Shown one piece after another: positions 8,342 through 17,828 of a stretch of DNA of 64,000 nucleotides (position 1 is its first letter; the number at the start of each line of letters is the position of its first letter). The translations under genes were made by a program, and so were the position numbers. The notes beneath the pieces were generated by a model, which ran no database searches, was not told where the DNA came from, and saw only the letters and a list, made by a program, of their open reading frames with translations. The stretch is from Cyanobacteria bacterium UBA791 (lineage in GTDB: Bacteria > Cyanobacteriota > Vampirovibrionia > Gastranaerophilales > Gastranaerophilaceae), in contig DBIX01000024.1 in assembly GCA_002297005.1 (NCBI GenBank), forward strand, positions 1-64,000, written 5' to 3'.

Positions 8342-9322
8342 ATGTTAAGTAATGGAGAAAAATTAGGGGCTTTTATTGTCCCAACAGGTGTTGGAGCATC
8401 AATTGGCGGTTTCGCTGGGGATGCTAGTCCTTATGCTAGAAAATTCGCTGAGGTTTCAAAGTTAATTGTAAACCCTAATGTTGTAAATGCCGGATGTTTT
8501 TCAGGCATTACTGAAAATATGTTTTATGTTGAGGGTTTTTCTTTAGATAGTTTTTTTAAAAAAGAAAATTCTTTAATTCCATCAAAAAACAATAAAATTG
8601 GTGTTATCTTTGACAAATCTATTCCAAAAGATGTTTTAAATGTTCATATTAACACAATTAATGCGGTAAAATCTGTGTATGGCATAGATATTCCGTATTA
8701 TGAGATTACCGAAAATGAAGTCGGTGTTGAATTTTTTGTAAATGAACACGGTATTTCCATGGGTAAAGTTAATGATATGGAAACTGTAAAACAAGCAGGT
8801 GAAAAACTTCTTGATAAAGGGTGCAATGCTCTTGCAATTTGTTGTTTATTCGAAGATTGTAATGATGAAAACTATGCACAAAATGGCGGAGTTGACCCAA
8901 TAGGCGGAGTTGAGGCTATAATTTCTCATTATATTTCTAAAGAATTAAAAGTTCCGTGTGCACATTCTCCAGCCTTTTGTGATTATCAAATTTATCCTGA
9001 AATAGTTGATTCACGTGCATCTTCTGAATATATTACACCAACATTTTTACCATGTATTTTACTAGGTTTATCAATTGCACCTTTGTTAACTCAATACAAT
9101 ATTAAAAATATATGTTTGGATAATTTAGATTATTTAGTAGTTCCATACAACTGTTCAGGCTCTATTCCAGTATTTGAAGCTTTAAAACACAATATCAAAA
9201 TTTTTGCTATCAAGGAAAATAAAACAGTATTAAATATTACAAACGAGAACTTATTTAAAGAAAGTGGTATAATATCGTTAAACACTTATGAAGAAGCCTT
9301 GGAGCAAGTAAAAGCTTTATGA
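8342..9322 (+). CDS. DUF3326 family protein
   Basis: This 326-residue protein belongs to the DUF3326 family, which is typical of cyanobacteria and plastid-bearing eukaryotes. The signature start FIVPTGVGASIGGFAGDA is at residues 13-30, followed by NPNVVNAG and ENMFYVEG. Conserved later pieces include NGGVDPIGGVEAIISH and the C-terminal PVFEALKHNIKIFAIKEN. The function is not established. There is no ribosome binding site; the start follows a -10 box by 6 bases. The downstream pilin-like gene overlaps the stop by 4 bases, so the two are cotranscribed. It supports a cyanobacterial-lineage host. Confidence 0.85.
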   Translation: MLSNGEKLGAFIVPTGVGASIGGFAGDASPYARKFAEVSKLIVNPNVVNAGCFSGITENMFYVEGFSLDSFFKKENSLIPSKNNKIGVIFDKSIPKDVLNVHINTINAVKSVYGIDIPYYEITENEVGVEFFVNEHGISMGKVNDMETVKQAGEKLLDKGCNALAICCLFEDCNDENYAQNGGVDPIGGVEAIISHYISKELKVPCAHSPAFCDYQIYPEIVDSRASSEYITPTFLPCILLGLSIAPLLTQYNIKNICLDNLDYLVVPYNCSGSIPVFEALKHNIKIFAIKENKTVLNITNENLFKESGIISLNTYEEALEQVKAL

Positions 9323-10584
9323 TAAAAAATTTTGGTCGTAAATTTTTAGCTATATCTCAAGCAGAGGTTATTATTGCTCTTGTTATTATGAGCTTGGTTA
9401 TACTTGCGTCAAAAAGTATTACTGAAAGTAAGTTCAATTATGCAAAAAGAGTTAGAGCTTATGCGGCGTGGAATAATTTAACAAAAATTGCAAGTTCTGC
9501 CGTTAGTGATGGAGTTTTAATTGAAGATACTTATAATTATAAAATGATTTCTCCAGTTTATAAAACTACAGAAACAGGTTCTTATTTACCAGATATAAAA
9601 GGTGCTAATGGAATGCCTGCAACACATATTAATGGTGGTTTTTATGATAGATTAATTGAACATTTTAATGTGCTAGAAAGTGAAGCAGGTCCTACATTCA
9701 CTTGCAATAATTGTAATACGGCTGGATATTTTAATGAGGATAATGTAAAGCCAACATTATATTTATCAAATGGTATGACTTTATTTATTTCTCCAACAGC
9801 GTATTCTTTTGGGATGAGGGATGTTGCACAAACTGGCATTGTAAATGACAATTTTATAAAAGATTTACAATGTTTAAATGGTCTATCTTCTGCTGCAACA
9901 GGTGATGTAAATTGTAATAGATATAATGAAATAGGCTTTTTGTGTAGTCCTATTGAGGCTAAATCAGCCCCCGTAGCACCTTGGTCAACAACTTATTCAG
10001 GGAATATTGCTTTATATTTTAGAAATATTGCAGAATGTCCGTCTTGTGCAAATACTGGACAAACTGTAAGACGTTATCCGGCTGTACCAATTTTAGAATA
10101 TTTCCATGTATTATTTAAAAGTTTAAAAATTAATCCAACTTGTTCTGCAAAGAGTGAATCTTTCGTGAATGAAGCTTTTACAAGATATTTGGCTGGAAGT
10201 TACTATGTTGTATTTGTTGATTCAGATGGACCAAGAGTTGGTTCTAATACATTAAATGATGATGTTTTAGAGTTTTATGTATTATTAAATGGTGAGGTTC
10301 TTCCGATTTCTCCAAAAATGCGTACCGGTGACTTTTTGTTAGCAAATTTATATAGCACAACAAATGCTGGTGTTCGTTCTATTGTGTCATCAGGCGTGGC
10401 CTTGCCAAGAGTAATGTGTCACCATAAATTTGCAAGTAATGTATTTTCTTATTTTAGTACAAACTTTATTCCAATAAGAAATTATTGCCCAGCAACAGGT
10501 GTTGAGTGTCCAGCAAATACAACTTGTGACTATGTTCCATTAAAAGCTACTGTTTCTATTAGAGGGCGTGGAAAAAGAGATTAA
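9319..10584 (+). CDS. Prepilin-like Cys-rich protein
   Basis: This 421-residue protein starts with a short basic stretch (MIKNFGRKFLAIS), then QAEVIIALVIMSLVILASK. That is a hydrophobic helix with the Glu near its start that marks type IV pilins and pseudopilins. The usual Gly-Phe cleavage pair is not canonical here, so processing by prepilin peptidase is uncertain. The large C-terminal region holds many cysteines in pairs (CNNC, CPSC and a cluster in the last 35 residues), which suggests disulphides in an extracellular domain. It is translationally coupled to the DUF3326 gene (ATGA overlap). It could be a minor pilin or surface adhesin; the family was not identified. Confidence 0.6.
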   Translation: MIKNFGRKFLAISQAEVIIALVIMSLVILASKSITESKFNYAKRVRAYAAWNNLTKIASSAVSDGVLIEDTYNYKMISPVYKTTETGSYLPDIKGANGMPATHINGGFYDRLIEHFNVLESEAGPTFTCNNCNTAGYFNEDNVKPTLYLSNGMTLFISPTAYSFGMRDVAQTGIVNDNFIKDLQCLNGLSSAATGDVNCNRYNEIGFLCSPIEAKSAPVAPWSTTYSGNIALYFRNIAECPSCANTGQTVRRYPAVPILEYFHVLFKSLKINPTCSAKSESFVNEAFTRYLAGSYYVVFVDSDGPRVGSNTLNDDVLEFYVLLNGEVLPISPKMRTGDFLLANLYSTTNAGVRSIVSSGVALPRVMCHHKFASNVFSYFSTNFIPIRNYCPATGVECPANTTCDYVPLKATVSIRGRGKRD

Positions 10585-12788
10585 AGAATATCTAACGGAT
10601 CAACGTCAACTGCAAGTTTTATATCTTTTGGTACAGACATTTGAGCTAAAAATTTTGATATAAAAGCGTGACCTTTTGTTTCCATTTTGTTTTTTATTAG
10701 GATTTGGTATCTGTATTTACCGTTTATTCTTCCAATAACACATTCTGTTGGTCCAAGAACTTCTAGTTTTTCTTTTATGCCAAATTTATCAACAAGAGTT
10801 CTTAATCTTAGGGCAATCTCCATAGCAGATTTTTCTGTTCTAAATTGGTTATCTGCACTTAAAATTAGTCTGATTATTTTACTAAATGGCGGATAATCAA
10901 AGTCTTCTCTTGCAGTTATTTCTGTTTTGTAAAAATCATTATAATCTTGTTCCTTAGCACTTTCAAGAGCATAAAATTCAGGATTATACGTTTGGAAAAG
11001 AACTTTTCCTGTAAATTCTCCACGTCCAACACGTCCAGCAACTTGGGTTAAAAGTTGGAAACCTCTTTCTGGTGCTCTGAAATCAGGTAAATTAAAACTT
11101 GCATCAGCAGAAATTACGCCAACAAGTGTTACATTAGGGTTATCAAGCCCTTTTGCAACCATTTGAGTACCTATTAAAATGTCGATTTCTTTGTTTTGAA
11201 ATTTATCTAAAAGCTTGATATGTTCATTTTTTCTAACTAAAACGTCACTATCTAGTCTAGCAATTCTAGCATCAGGGAACATTTCTTTTATTAAAATTTC
11301 AACTTTTTGGATACCTAAACCTGTGTTATGAAGTGCATTTGAACCACATTCAGGACATTCATCAGGGAAAGCCATTTTTTGACCGCAATAATGACATTTG
11401 AAGACTTGCTCGTCAGTATGCCAAACCATTGGAATAGCACAGTTTGGACATTCCAAAACCGTTCCGCAACTTTGACATTGAGTGAAGGTTGAGAAACCTC
11501 GTCGATTGACTAGTATGATAACTTGTTGATTTTTTTCTAAAGTTTCTTTTATTTCCACTTCTAATATTTTGGAAATAGTTCCTTTATATGCTGAACGCTT
11601 GTGTTCTTGCATATTGATAATAGAGGTTTTTGCCATTGGAACATTGTTAAATCTGTGCATTAATTCAAATAATGTACCTGAATTTTTAGCTTTATAGTAG
11701 CTTACAATGTCAGGTGTTGCTGAACCTAAAAGGATTGGTGAATTATGAAATTCTGCAAGTTTTTCAGCAATAACTTTTGCATCATATCTTGGGGCTGGAT
11801 TATTTTGTTTATAAGCACTTTCATGCTCTTCATCAATAATAATAAGCCCAATATTTTTTAGTGGTGCAAATACTGCAGAACGAGCCCCAGCAAGTATTCT
11901 TATTTCATTTCTATTAATTTTTTGCCATACGTCATAACGCTCGCCCTCAGAAATTGAACTGTGCCAAATGGCTACTTCGTTTATGCCGAATTTTTTTGTT
12001 AATCTTTTTGTAAGTTGAGATGCTAAAGCAATTTCAGGTGCTAAAAATAGTACGTTTTTACCCTTATCTAGAGTGTCTTTTATTAGCTTAAAATATACTT
12101 CTGTCTTGCCTGATGCTGTTACACCGTGCAAAAGTATTGGAAATTTATTATCAGAATTTATTTTATCTCTGATTTTTTCGTAAACCTCTTTTTGTTCTCC
12201 TGAAAGTTCGTAAAGTGGCTCGACTTTTTGGTCAAAAATCTGCAAAGGATTTCTATAAATTTCATCAGCGGTTAGTTTTATACATCCTAAATCAATAAGT
12301 TTTTTAATCGTTGTTCTAGTTGTTTTAACTTCACGCTCAAAATCTATGAGTTTTGTTTTGCCTTTTTCTTTTAAATTTTCAAGAATTTCTTTTTGTCTTT
12401 TTGTGGCTTTTTCATCGTTTACAAATTCAATATAATCCTCTGTTCTAGAGTTTTTGTCCAAAAGTTTTAGCGGAATTGCCATATTTAGAACAGTCACAAA
12501 GTCTGTCATATAGTAGTTTGCAACCCATTCTAGCAATTTTAGGTATTCAAGATTAAATAATTGAGTTGTATCAATTATTTTGTTAATCTTTTTCGCCTTA
12601 ATTTCTTCAGGTAAATAATTAGAAAATCCAACAATAAAGGCTTGGATTAAGCCTTGTCGACCAAAAGGCACTAAAACAGCCTGACCGATTTGAATTATAT
12701 CTTTCATATCGTCAGGTATTATGTAAGAAAAAGTTTTTACACCCAGTCCTTTAATGTTTACAAGGACTAGGGCGTATTTATTTTCCAA
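10581..12788 (-). CDS. priA: Primosomal replication helicase PriA
   Basis: This 735-residue protein restarts stalled replication forks by loading the replicative helicase. Walker A is GVTASGKTEVY near residue 223 and Walker B is DEEH. Between the two helicase halves lies the zinc-binding insertion with eight cysteines in CxxC pairs (CQSC, CPNC, CHYC, CPEC). Motifs V and VI are seen in GTQMVAKGLDNPN and QVAGRVGRG. The length is normal. It is the last gene of the nusB-ftsY-M14-PC4-priA run and meets the convergent pilin-like gene with a 4-base overlap of stops. Confidence 0.96.
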   Translation of the reverse strand: MENKYALVLVNIKGLGVKTFSYIIPDDMKDIIQIGQAVLVPFGRQGLIQAFIVGFSNYLPEEIKAKKINKIIDTTQLFNLEYLKLLEWVANYYMTDFVTVLNMAIPLKLLDKNSRTEDYIEFVNDEKATKRQKEILENLKEKGKTKLIDFEREVKTTRTTIKKLIDLGCIKLTADEIYRNPLQIFDQKVEPLYELSGEQKEVYEKIRDKINSDNKFPILLHGVTASGKTEVYFKLIKDTLDKGKNVLFLAPEIALASQLTKRLTKKFGINEVAIWHSSISEGERYDVWQKINRNEIRILAGARSAVFAPLKNIGLIIIDEEHESAYKQNNPAPRYDAKVIAEKLAEFHNSPILLGSATPDIVSYYKAKNSGTLFELMHRFNNVPMAKTSIINMQEHKRSAYKGTISKILEVEIKETLEKNQQVIILVNRRGFSTFTQCQSCGTVLECPNCAIPMVWHTDEQVFKCHYCGQKMAFPDECPECGSNALHNTGLGIQKVEILIKEMFPDARIARLDSDVLVRKNEHIKLLDKFQNKEIDILIGTQMVAKGLDNPNVTLVGVISADASFNLPDFRAPERGFQLLTQVAGRVGRGEFTGKVLFQTYNPEFYALESAKEQDYNDFYKTEITAREDFDYPPFSKIIRLILSADNQFRTEKSAMEIALRLRTLVDKFGIKEKLEVLGPTECVIGRINGKYRYQILIKNKMETKGHAFISKFLAQMSVPKDIKLAVDVDPLDIL

Positions 12789-12789
12789 G

Positions 12790-13026
12790 TTATTCTTCCT
12801 CTGTCATGAATTCTTTTTTAGCTTCTTCAATAGCTTCTGCTAATAAATCTAAGTTTTCAGGTGAGCAAGTTACACCTTTTTTAGTTGGTAACCAGTTAGC
12901 ACCGTCATCAGTTGTGTAATAAATTCTCATATCAAGGTAGCTTTTACCTTTGTATTCATTTATCGAAATTTGTAATTGTTCTGTAGCACTTCTTGGTACT
13001 GTTGCTATGATTTTTGCTTCTGCCAT
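12790..13026 (-). CDS. PC4/p15-like single-stranded DNA-binding protein
   Basis: This 78-residue protein matches the C-terminal domain of the transcriptional coactivator PC4 (p15) family. A beta-rich core reads QISINEYKGKSYLDMRIYY and is followed by LPTKKGVTCSPENLDLLAEAI, the family signature with its helix. Known members bind single-stranded DNA as dimers. It lies 1 base before priA and is preceded by AAGGAGAT, so it is coexpressed with a replication-restart helicase, which is compatible with a role at unwound DNA. That link is inferred. Confidence 0.82.
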   Translation of the reverse strand: MAEAKIIATVPRSATEQLQISINEYKGKSYLDMRIYYTTDDGANWLPTKKGVTCSPENLDLLAEAIEEAKKEFMTEEE

Positions 13027-13072
13027 AATTTTATCTCCTTATATTTTTCTTTTCTTGATTGTATCATAATTT

Positions 13073-13690
13073 TTATAGAGTTTCTAAAAGTTTAAAAATT
13101 TTAAACATAGGTTCTTTCAACTCTTCTACAGGAACTTCTTCACTTACTTCAAGTGTAATTGTTGGAATGTTTCTCTCTTTTCCGCAATATGTTCCAAAGC
13201 TCCCAGGTGTTGGATAACCTATGTCATCATCTGTTGGATAGTTTATAATTTTAGAAATTTTATCTGCAATTTCTTTTGCATTTCCATCATAGTTTACTAC
13301 GCAGTATGGTGAATGTATTGTTAAAATCAATTTTGGCTTGTATGTTTCAAGAATTTCAAGCATAAATTTTGTTTCAATCTCGCTTGCTGGCTCATTTCCG
13401 CCAAAATAATGTTCATCCTCTGATATTATCCAATTTTTTGTAGGGAAATTTCTATTTAAATCCACATTGTTTGCATTTTGTCTTGTATTTAAATCTTTTC
13501 CATCAGGATTTAAGCAAGGAATAAATAAAAGATTGCTATTATTTTCTTTCAAATATTCGTCAATTAAATATTCTCCTTGAGGCTCATCACCGTGAAAAAC
13601 CCCAATAACAAGAATATTCTTGCTATCATTCTCCCCAAGTAGTTCAATTTTATTATTATTTTTTGATAAAGTTTCTTTTAAAATTTTCAT
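13073..13690 (-). CDS. M14-family zinc carboxypeptidase, MpaA-like murein peptide amidase
   Basis: This 205-residue protein carries the M14 zinc site: HGDEPQGE (His and Glu ligands, near residue 33), NPDG, VDLNRNFP, GGNEPASEIET, the third ligand in LTIHSPY and the catalytic glutamate in ITLEV near the end. The short length and GSFGTYCG segment resemble MpaA-type enzymes, which cut gamma-D-Glu-diaminopimelate bonds in recycled cell-wall peptides. There is no signal peptide, so it should act in the cytoplasm. It shares one base with the stop of ftsY, so the two are coupled. A different peptide substrate remains possible. Confidence 0.82.
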   Translation of the reverse strand: MKILKETLSKNNNKIELLGENDSKNILVIGVFHGDEPQGEYLIDEYLKENNSNLLFIPCLNPDGKDLNTRQNANNVDLNRNFPTKNWIISEDEHYFGGNEPASEIETKFMLEILETYKPKLILTIHSPYCVVNYDGNAKEIADKISKIINYPTDDDIGYPTPGSFGTYCGKERNIPTITLEVSEEVPVEELKEPMFKIFKLLETL

Positions 13691-14604
13691 TAGTCAAATA
13701 AAGCGTTTATAAAATCTTTTGTATCAAAATCTTTTAAATCTTCCATTTTTTCGCCAACACCTACTAATTTTACTGGTAATTTGAGGTCTTTAGCGATAGA
13801 AAGAATAATTGCACCTTTCGCTGAACCGTCAAGTTTTGTTAATGCAACAGATGTTAAATTAACAGCCTCTGTAAAAATTTTTGCTTGTGAAATCCCGTTT
13901 TGACCAGTATTTGCATCAAGTACAAGAATAGTTTCTCTTAATGTTTCAGGTGCATTTTTATCAAGAACTGTCTTAATTTTAGTTAATTCTTCCATTAAAT
14001 TAAATTTGTTTTGAAGTCTGCCTGCTGTATCTATTAAAAGCACATCAAAGCTTTCGGCTTTAGCTTTTTGAATTGCTTCGTAAACAACCGATGCAGGGTC
14101 AGCTTTATCACGTCTAATAATTTCTGCACCAGCTCTTTTTGACCAAATATCAAGTTGTTCTTCTGCTGCAGCTCTAAAAGTGTCTGCTGCTGCAACCATA
14201 ACCTTTTTACCTTGTTGTTTAAAACTGTATGCAAGTTTACCAATCAATGTAGTTTTGCCAACACCGTTTACGCCACAAATAAAGTATGTGTTTAGTTCGC
14301 CGTCCTTGTATTTTAGTTGTGTTGAGCCAGCTTCGTTTAAGACTTTTTCAAATTCGTCTTTTAAATATTGCTTAACTACTGATGGTTTGATTTTGTCTTG
14401 GTTTCTTAATTTGTCTACCAATTCGCTTGCATAATTAACGCCCAAGTCAGCACTAATCAACAAGTCTTCCATATCGTCAAGGACAAATTCTGAAAACTCT
14501 TCTTCCTCTGCAATGTTATTAACAACATTAGTCACAAGACTTTTTGTCGTATTGGTTACAGCCTCTTTTATTGTTTTTATACTATTTGAAAAAAATCCAA
14601 ACAT
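13690..14604 (-). CDS. ftsY: Signal recognition particle receptor FtsY
   Basis: This 304-residue SRP-type GTPase docks ribosome-SRP complexes at the membrane. The N domain covers about residues 1-95 and is followed by the G domain. The G domain has GVNGVGKTTLIGKLA (G1), DTFRAAAEEQLDIWS (the insertion box that separates FtsY/Ffh from other GTPases), DTAGRL (G3) and LTKLDGSAKG (G4). The long acidic A domain of proteobacterial FtsY is missing, as is usual in many phyla. It is immediately downstream of nusB with no gap. Confidence 0.96.
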   Translation of the reverse strand: MFGFFSNSIKTIKEAVTNTTKSLVTNVVNNIAEEEEFSEFVLDDMEDLLISADLGVNYASELVDKLRNQDKIKPSVVKQYLKDEFEKVLNEAGSTQLKYKDGELNTYFICGVNGVGKTTLIGKLAYSFKQQGKKVMVAAADTFRAAAEEQLDIWSKRAGAEIIRRDKADPASVVYEAIQKAKAESFDVLLIDTAGRLQNKFNLMEELTKIKTVLDKNAPETLRETILVLDANTGQNGISQAKIFTEAVNLTSVALTKLDGSAKGAIILSIAKDLKLPVKLVGVGEKMEDLKDFDTKDFINALFD

Positions 14605-15258
14605 CTATTTTAATTCTTCTTTTCTAACTACTTTTGCCAAAATTCCGTTTACGAATGATGGAGAATCTTCTGTTGAATATTTTTTTGCAAGTTCAACAGC
14701 TTCATCAATTACAACTTTCATTGGTGCTTCTTTAATATAAACCATTTCTGTAATTGCAATTCTCAAGATGTCTTTATCAATTCTTACCATTCTTGAAATA
14801 TCCCAACCTTGTGAACATTCTTGGATTAAGTTATCAATTTCTTCGTGGTAAACTTTGTATCTATCAGCAATTTTCTTGATATATTCTTTTACTTCTGATT
14901 GACATTCAAGTGTTGCCATTTCTGCAATTTCAAGTGCAAGTAAAGCGTTTTCTGCGATATTTAGCATTTCTTCAATTCTTCCAGAAAAATCAGATGTCAT
15001 TGGAACAGGAATATTGCTTGATTCAATAGGTCTTGAAAGATTATCAGGATGTTCTGTTTCAACTTCATCCACGTATTCTTTCATTTCCATTAATTTGCCA
15101 AGTGTTAATTGTAAACTTTCAGAAGAATTGTTTGTTAAAATTCTTACTGATTTTAGTAACATTTCATCAATATCAGTTGATGTATATTCTGTAATTTTTT
15201 TATCAAATTGTGAAAATAATATTAGTGCTAATTCTCTAGCTGCTCTACGTGCTTGCAT
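14605..15258 (-). CDS. nusB: Transcription antitermination factor NusB
   Basis: NusB binds boxA RNA with ribosomal protein S10 to prevent early termination of rRNA transcripts. The N-terminal RRAARELALILFSQFD and the C-terminal RIDKDILRIAITEMVYIKE, VVIDEAVELAKKYS and FVNGILAKV segments are classic. At 217 residues it is about 70 longer than the typical protein because of a segment around residues 45-120; I recall cyanobacterial NusB proteins of similar length. It heads the five-gene minus-strand operon, with AAAAAGAGGT before the ATG. Confidence 0.93.
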   Translation of the reverse strand: MQARRAARELALILFSQFDKKITEYTSTDIDEMLLKSVRILTNNSSESLQLTLGKLMEMKEYVDEVETEHPDNLSRPIESSNIPVPMTSDFSGRIEEMLNIAENALLALEIAEMATLECQSEVKEYIKKIADRYKVYHEEIDNLIQECSQGWDISRMVRIDKDILRIAITEMVYIKEAPMKVVIDEAVELAKKYSTEDSPSFVNGILAKVVRKEELK

Positions 15259-15367
15259 GTTTTACCTCTTTTTATAATTCCTCTATAATTTAATGCTATC
15301 ATAAAAATGTTTTTATGCTAATATAAATTTAAAGTAAGTGTGTTTATTTTTAAAGAAAGGTGAACTT

Positions 15368-16543
15368 ATGAAAAGAGCAATCGTAGTAGTTATTGATTCA
15401 ATGGGTATCGGTGCAATGCCAGATTGTAAAGATTTTGGCGATATTCCTGAATGCAATACTTTAAAAAATGTATGTAAATTTAATAACGGATTGAACGTTC
15501 CTAACTTAGCTAAATTAGGTTTAGGTAATATTCAAGACTTCCAAGGTATCGAAAAAGTTTCAAATCCTATCGGTCAATACGGTACAATGAAAGAAAAATC
15601 AAATGGTAAAGATACTACAACTGGTCACTGGGAAATGGCTGGTATCGTTTTAAAAGAAGCTTTTAAAACATTTACAAATACAGGTTTTCCTCAAGAAATC
15701 ATTGACGAATTTGTTAAAAGAACAAACTGTGGTGGCGTTTTAGCTAACAAAGCTGCAAGTGGTACAGCAGTTATTGTTGATTACAACGAAGAACACCAAA
15801 AAACTAAATTCCCAATTGTTTATACAAGTGCTGATAGCGTATTCCAAATTGCTGTTGATACAGATTTAATTCCACTTGATACATTATACGAATGGTGTCA
15901 AATCGCAAGGAAAATGTTTGATGATATTGGTGTTACTGTTTCTCGTGTAATTGCAAGACCATATCACGTTGTAGACGGTGTTCCTACTCGTATAGGTAAA
16001 GATAGAAGAGATTACGTTTTAGCTCCAGACCAAGATACAATTTTAACAGATGTTGAAGCTAACAACGGTACAGTTATAGCTATTGGTAAAATTGAAGATA
16101 TCTTCTGTAAACAAGGCGTTACTCACGCTATTCACACAGGCTCAAATAAAGAAGGTCTTGAATTAACTTTAAAAGCAATTAACAATACTTTGGATTTAAA
16201 ATCAATCGAATACAAAGCTGTTCCAAACGCTGACAAATCATTTATCTTCACAAACTTAGTTGATACAGATATGTTATTTGGTCATAGAAACGATGCAGCT
16301 GGTTACGGCAAAGCTATCGAAGAAATTGATACTTATGTTCCAAAATTCATCGATGCTATGGGTGAAGATGATTATTTAATCATTACTGCTGACCACGGTT
16401 GTGACCCAACTGTTCCTGGTACAGACCATACTCGTGAATATGTTCCAATTCTTATTTATAGCAAAAAATTACAACCAAAAGATTTAGGTACTCTTGTTGG
16501 TTTTGATAATGTTGCAAAATTTATCAAAGAATGGATATTTTAA
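15368..16543 (+). CDS. deoB: Phosphopentomutase DeoB
   Basis: This 391-residue enzyme interconverts (deoxy)ribose 1- and 5-phosphates in nucleoside salvage. It is an alkaline-phosphatase-superfamily metalloenzyme: the N-terminal VVVIDSMGIGAMPD supplies a metal Asp, KDTTTGHWEMAG holds the phosphorylated Thr region, and ITADHGCDPTVPGTDHTREY carries the second metal site. The ATG at 15368 is chosen over an upstream in-frame start because AAAGAAAGGTGA lies just before it and the conserved N-terminus begins there. The partner aldolase deoC is about 8 kb away. Confidence 0.96.
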   Translation: MKRAIVVVIDSMGIGAMPDCKDFGDIPECNTLKNVCKFNNGLNVPNLAKLGLGNIQDFQGIEKVSNPIGQYGTMKEKSNGKDTTTGHWEMAGIVLKEAFKTFTNTGFPQEIIDEFVKRTNCGGVLANKAASGTAVIVDYNEEHQKTKFPIVYTSADSVFQIAVDTDLIPLDTLYEWCQIARKMFDDIGVTVSRVIARPYHVVDGVPTRIGKDRRDYVLAPDQDTILTDVEANNGTVIAIGKIEDIFCKQGVTHAIHTGSNKEGLELTLKAINNTLDLKSIEYKAVPNADKSFIFTNLVDTDMLFGHRNDAAGYGKAIEEIDTYVPKFIDAMGEDDYLIITADHGCDPTVPGTDHTREYVPILIYSKKLQPKDLGTLVGFDNVAKFIKEWIF

Positions 16544-16612
16544 TTTGTTTGTTTTATCATATATTTTGTAGTGGTAAAACACTTAGACATTAATTAGTAA
16601 AAGGAGAACAAA

Positions 16613-16789
16613 ATGAACGTTAAAGTTGAAGACAGTTGTATCGCATGTGGTGCTTGCGAAGCAGTATGTGGCGACGTATTTTCAGTAGAAGATCAAGCTA
16701 AAGTTAATGCAGCTAATGTTGCAGCTAACGAAGATGCAGTTAAAGAAGCTGCTGAAGCATGCCCAGTAGGTGCTATCGTAGTTGAATAA
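16613..16789 (+). CDS. Small [4Fe-4S] ferredoxin
   Basis: This 58-residue protein begins MNVKVEDSCIACGACEAVC. Cysteines at 9, 12, 15 and 50 (the last in ACPVGAI) make the classic CxxCxxC...CP set for one [4Fe-4S] cluster; Cys19 is extra and the second cluster found in clostridial ferredoxins is absent. It resembles monocluster ferredoxins of anaerobic bacteria, used as low-potential electron carriers. AAGGAG lies 7 bases before the ATG. It is a separate unit ended by a strong terminator. The short length hides it in simple ORF searches. Confidence 0.93.
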   Translation: MNVKVEDSCIACGACEAVCGDVFSVEDQAKVNAANVAANEDAVKEAAEACPVGAIVVE

Positions 16790-16814
16790 TTAATCAACTA
16801 GATTATAAAAGTTA

Positions 16815-16848
16815 GGCGGTGAGTTTGGATAAACTCACCGCCTTTTTT
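16815..16848 (+). terminator. Rho-independent terminator after ferredoxin
   Basis: GGCGGTGAGTTT pairs with AAACTCACCGCC (12 bp, loop GGAT) and is followed by six T. It may also serve the convergent atp operon less efficiently. Confidence 0.95.
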
Positions 16849-16886
16849 GTAGTAATCAAATTTATTAAAATCGTTTCTAAATTTAA

Positions 16887-17816
16887 TTATTTAAGTGCAT
16901 CTGCACCAGAAACAATTTCAACCAATTCTTGTGTAATAGCCCATTGACGAGCTTTGTTATAATCAATAGTTAGAACTCTTATCATATCTTCTGCGTTATT
17001 TGATGCAGCTGACATCGCTGTCATACGTGATGCAAGTTCACTTGCTTGTGCTTCTAATAATGCTTGATATAACAAGTTTGTAATATACATTGGAACTATT
17101 TTTTGCAAAATAGCTTTTTCATTTGGTTCAAATAACATCAATGGATTGATTTTTGATTCTTCTTTAGCTTCAATCTTATCAGCTTCAATTGGTAAAATTG
17201 TCCAATCTTCAACTGCATATGACATCATGTTTTTGAACTTTGTTGTAACAATTTCAATCTTATCGATTTTTTTATCAACATAGTATTGAGCAATGTCTTC
17301 TGCGATACGTCTTGTACCTTCAGCTGTGACATTATTGATTTCATCAATATAAGTTTTTGCTATTTCAAATTTGTAGTATGGGTCATTTAGTTTTCTTTTG
17401 ATAGAACTAATACCTTTTTGTCCAACGATGAACAAGTGAGGTGTAATACCCTTTTCTTCGTATTCTTTAACAGCTTTTAGCGTATGTCTAATAATGTTTG
17501 CATTATAAGCACCAGCTAAGCCTTTATTTGATGTTATAACAAGTAAACCAACTGAATCAACAGGTCTTTTTGTTAAAAGAGCAGGATAATCTTCAATCGC
17601 AGATTTTAGATTAAGTTCTGAACTTTCACAAGTACCACAAGCTGATAACATTCTTTTGAAAACGTCAACAAGCATTGTAGCAAAAGGTCTTGCTGATTTT
17701 ACAGTTGATTCAGCTTTTTTGACCTTCGCTGCTGCTACCATTTTCATGGCTCTTGTTATTTTTTTTGTGTTCTCAACACTTTGTATTCTATTTTTAATGT
17801 CTTTTAAATTTGCCAT
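16887..17816 (-). CDS. atpG: F1Fo ATP synthase gamma subunit
   Basis: This 309-residue rotor shaft protein has the N-terminal LKDIKNRIQSVENTKKITRAMKMVAAAK and the C-terminal MTAMSAASNNAEDMI...YNKARQ helix typical of gamma. I do not see the roughly 35-residue Cys-bearing regulatory insertion of photosynthetic gamma; the segment after TKFKNMMSYAVEDW is short and Glu/Lys-rich, as expected without light regulation. It is the last gene of the operon, 12 bases after atpA; beta and epsilon are not here, as in cyanobacteria. Confidence 0.96.
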   Translation of the reverse strand: MANLKDIKNRIQSVENTKKITRAMKMVAAAKVKKAESTVKSARPFATMLVDVFKRMLSACGTCESSELNLKSAIEDYPALLTKRPVDSVGLLVITSNKGLAGAYNANIIRHTLKAVKEYEEKGITPHLFIVGQKGISSIKRKLNDPYYKFEIAKTYIDEINNVTAEGTRRIAEDIAQYYVDKKIDKIEIVTTKFKNMMSYAVEDWTILPIEADKIEAKEESKINPLMLFEPNEKAILQKIVPMYITNLLYQALLEAQASELASRMTAMSAASNNAEDMIRVLTIDYNKARQWAITQELVEIVSGADALK

Positions 17817-17828
17817 TGTTACTTTCCA

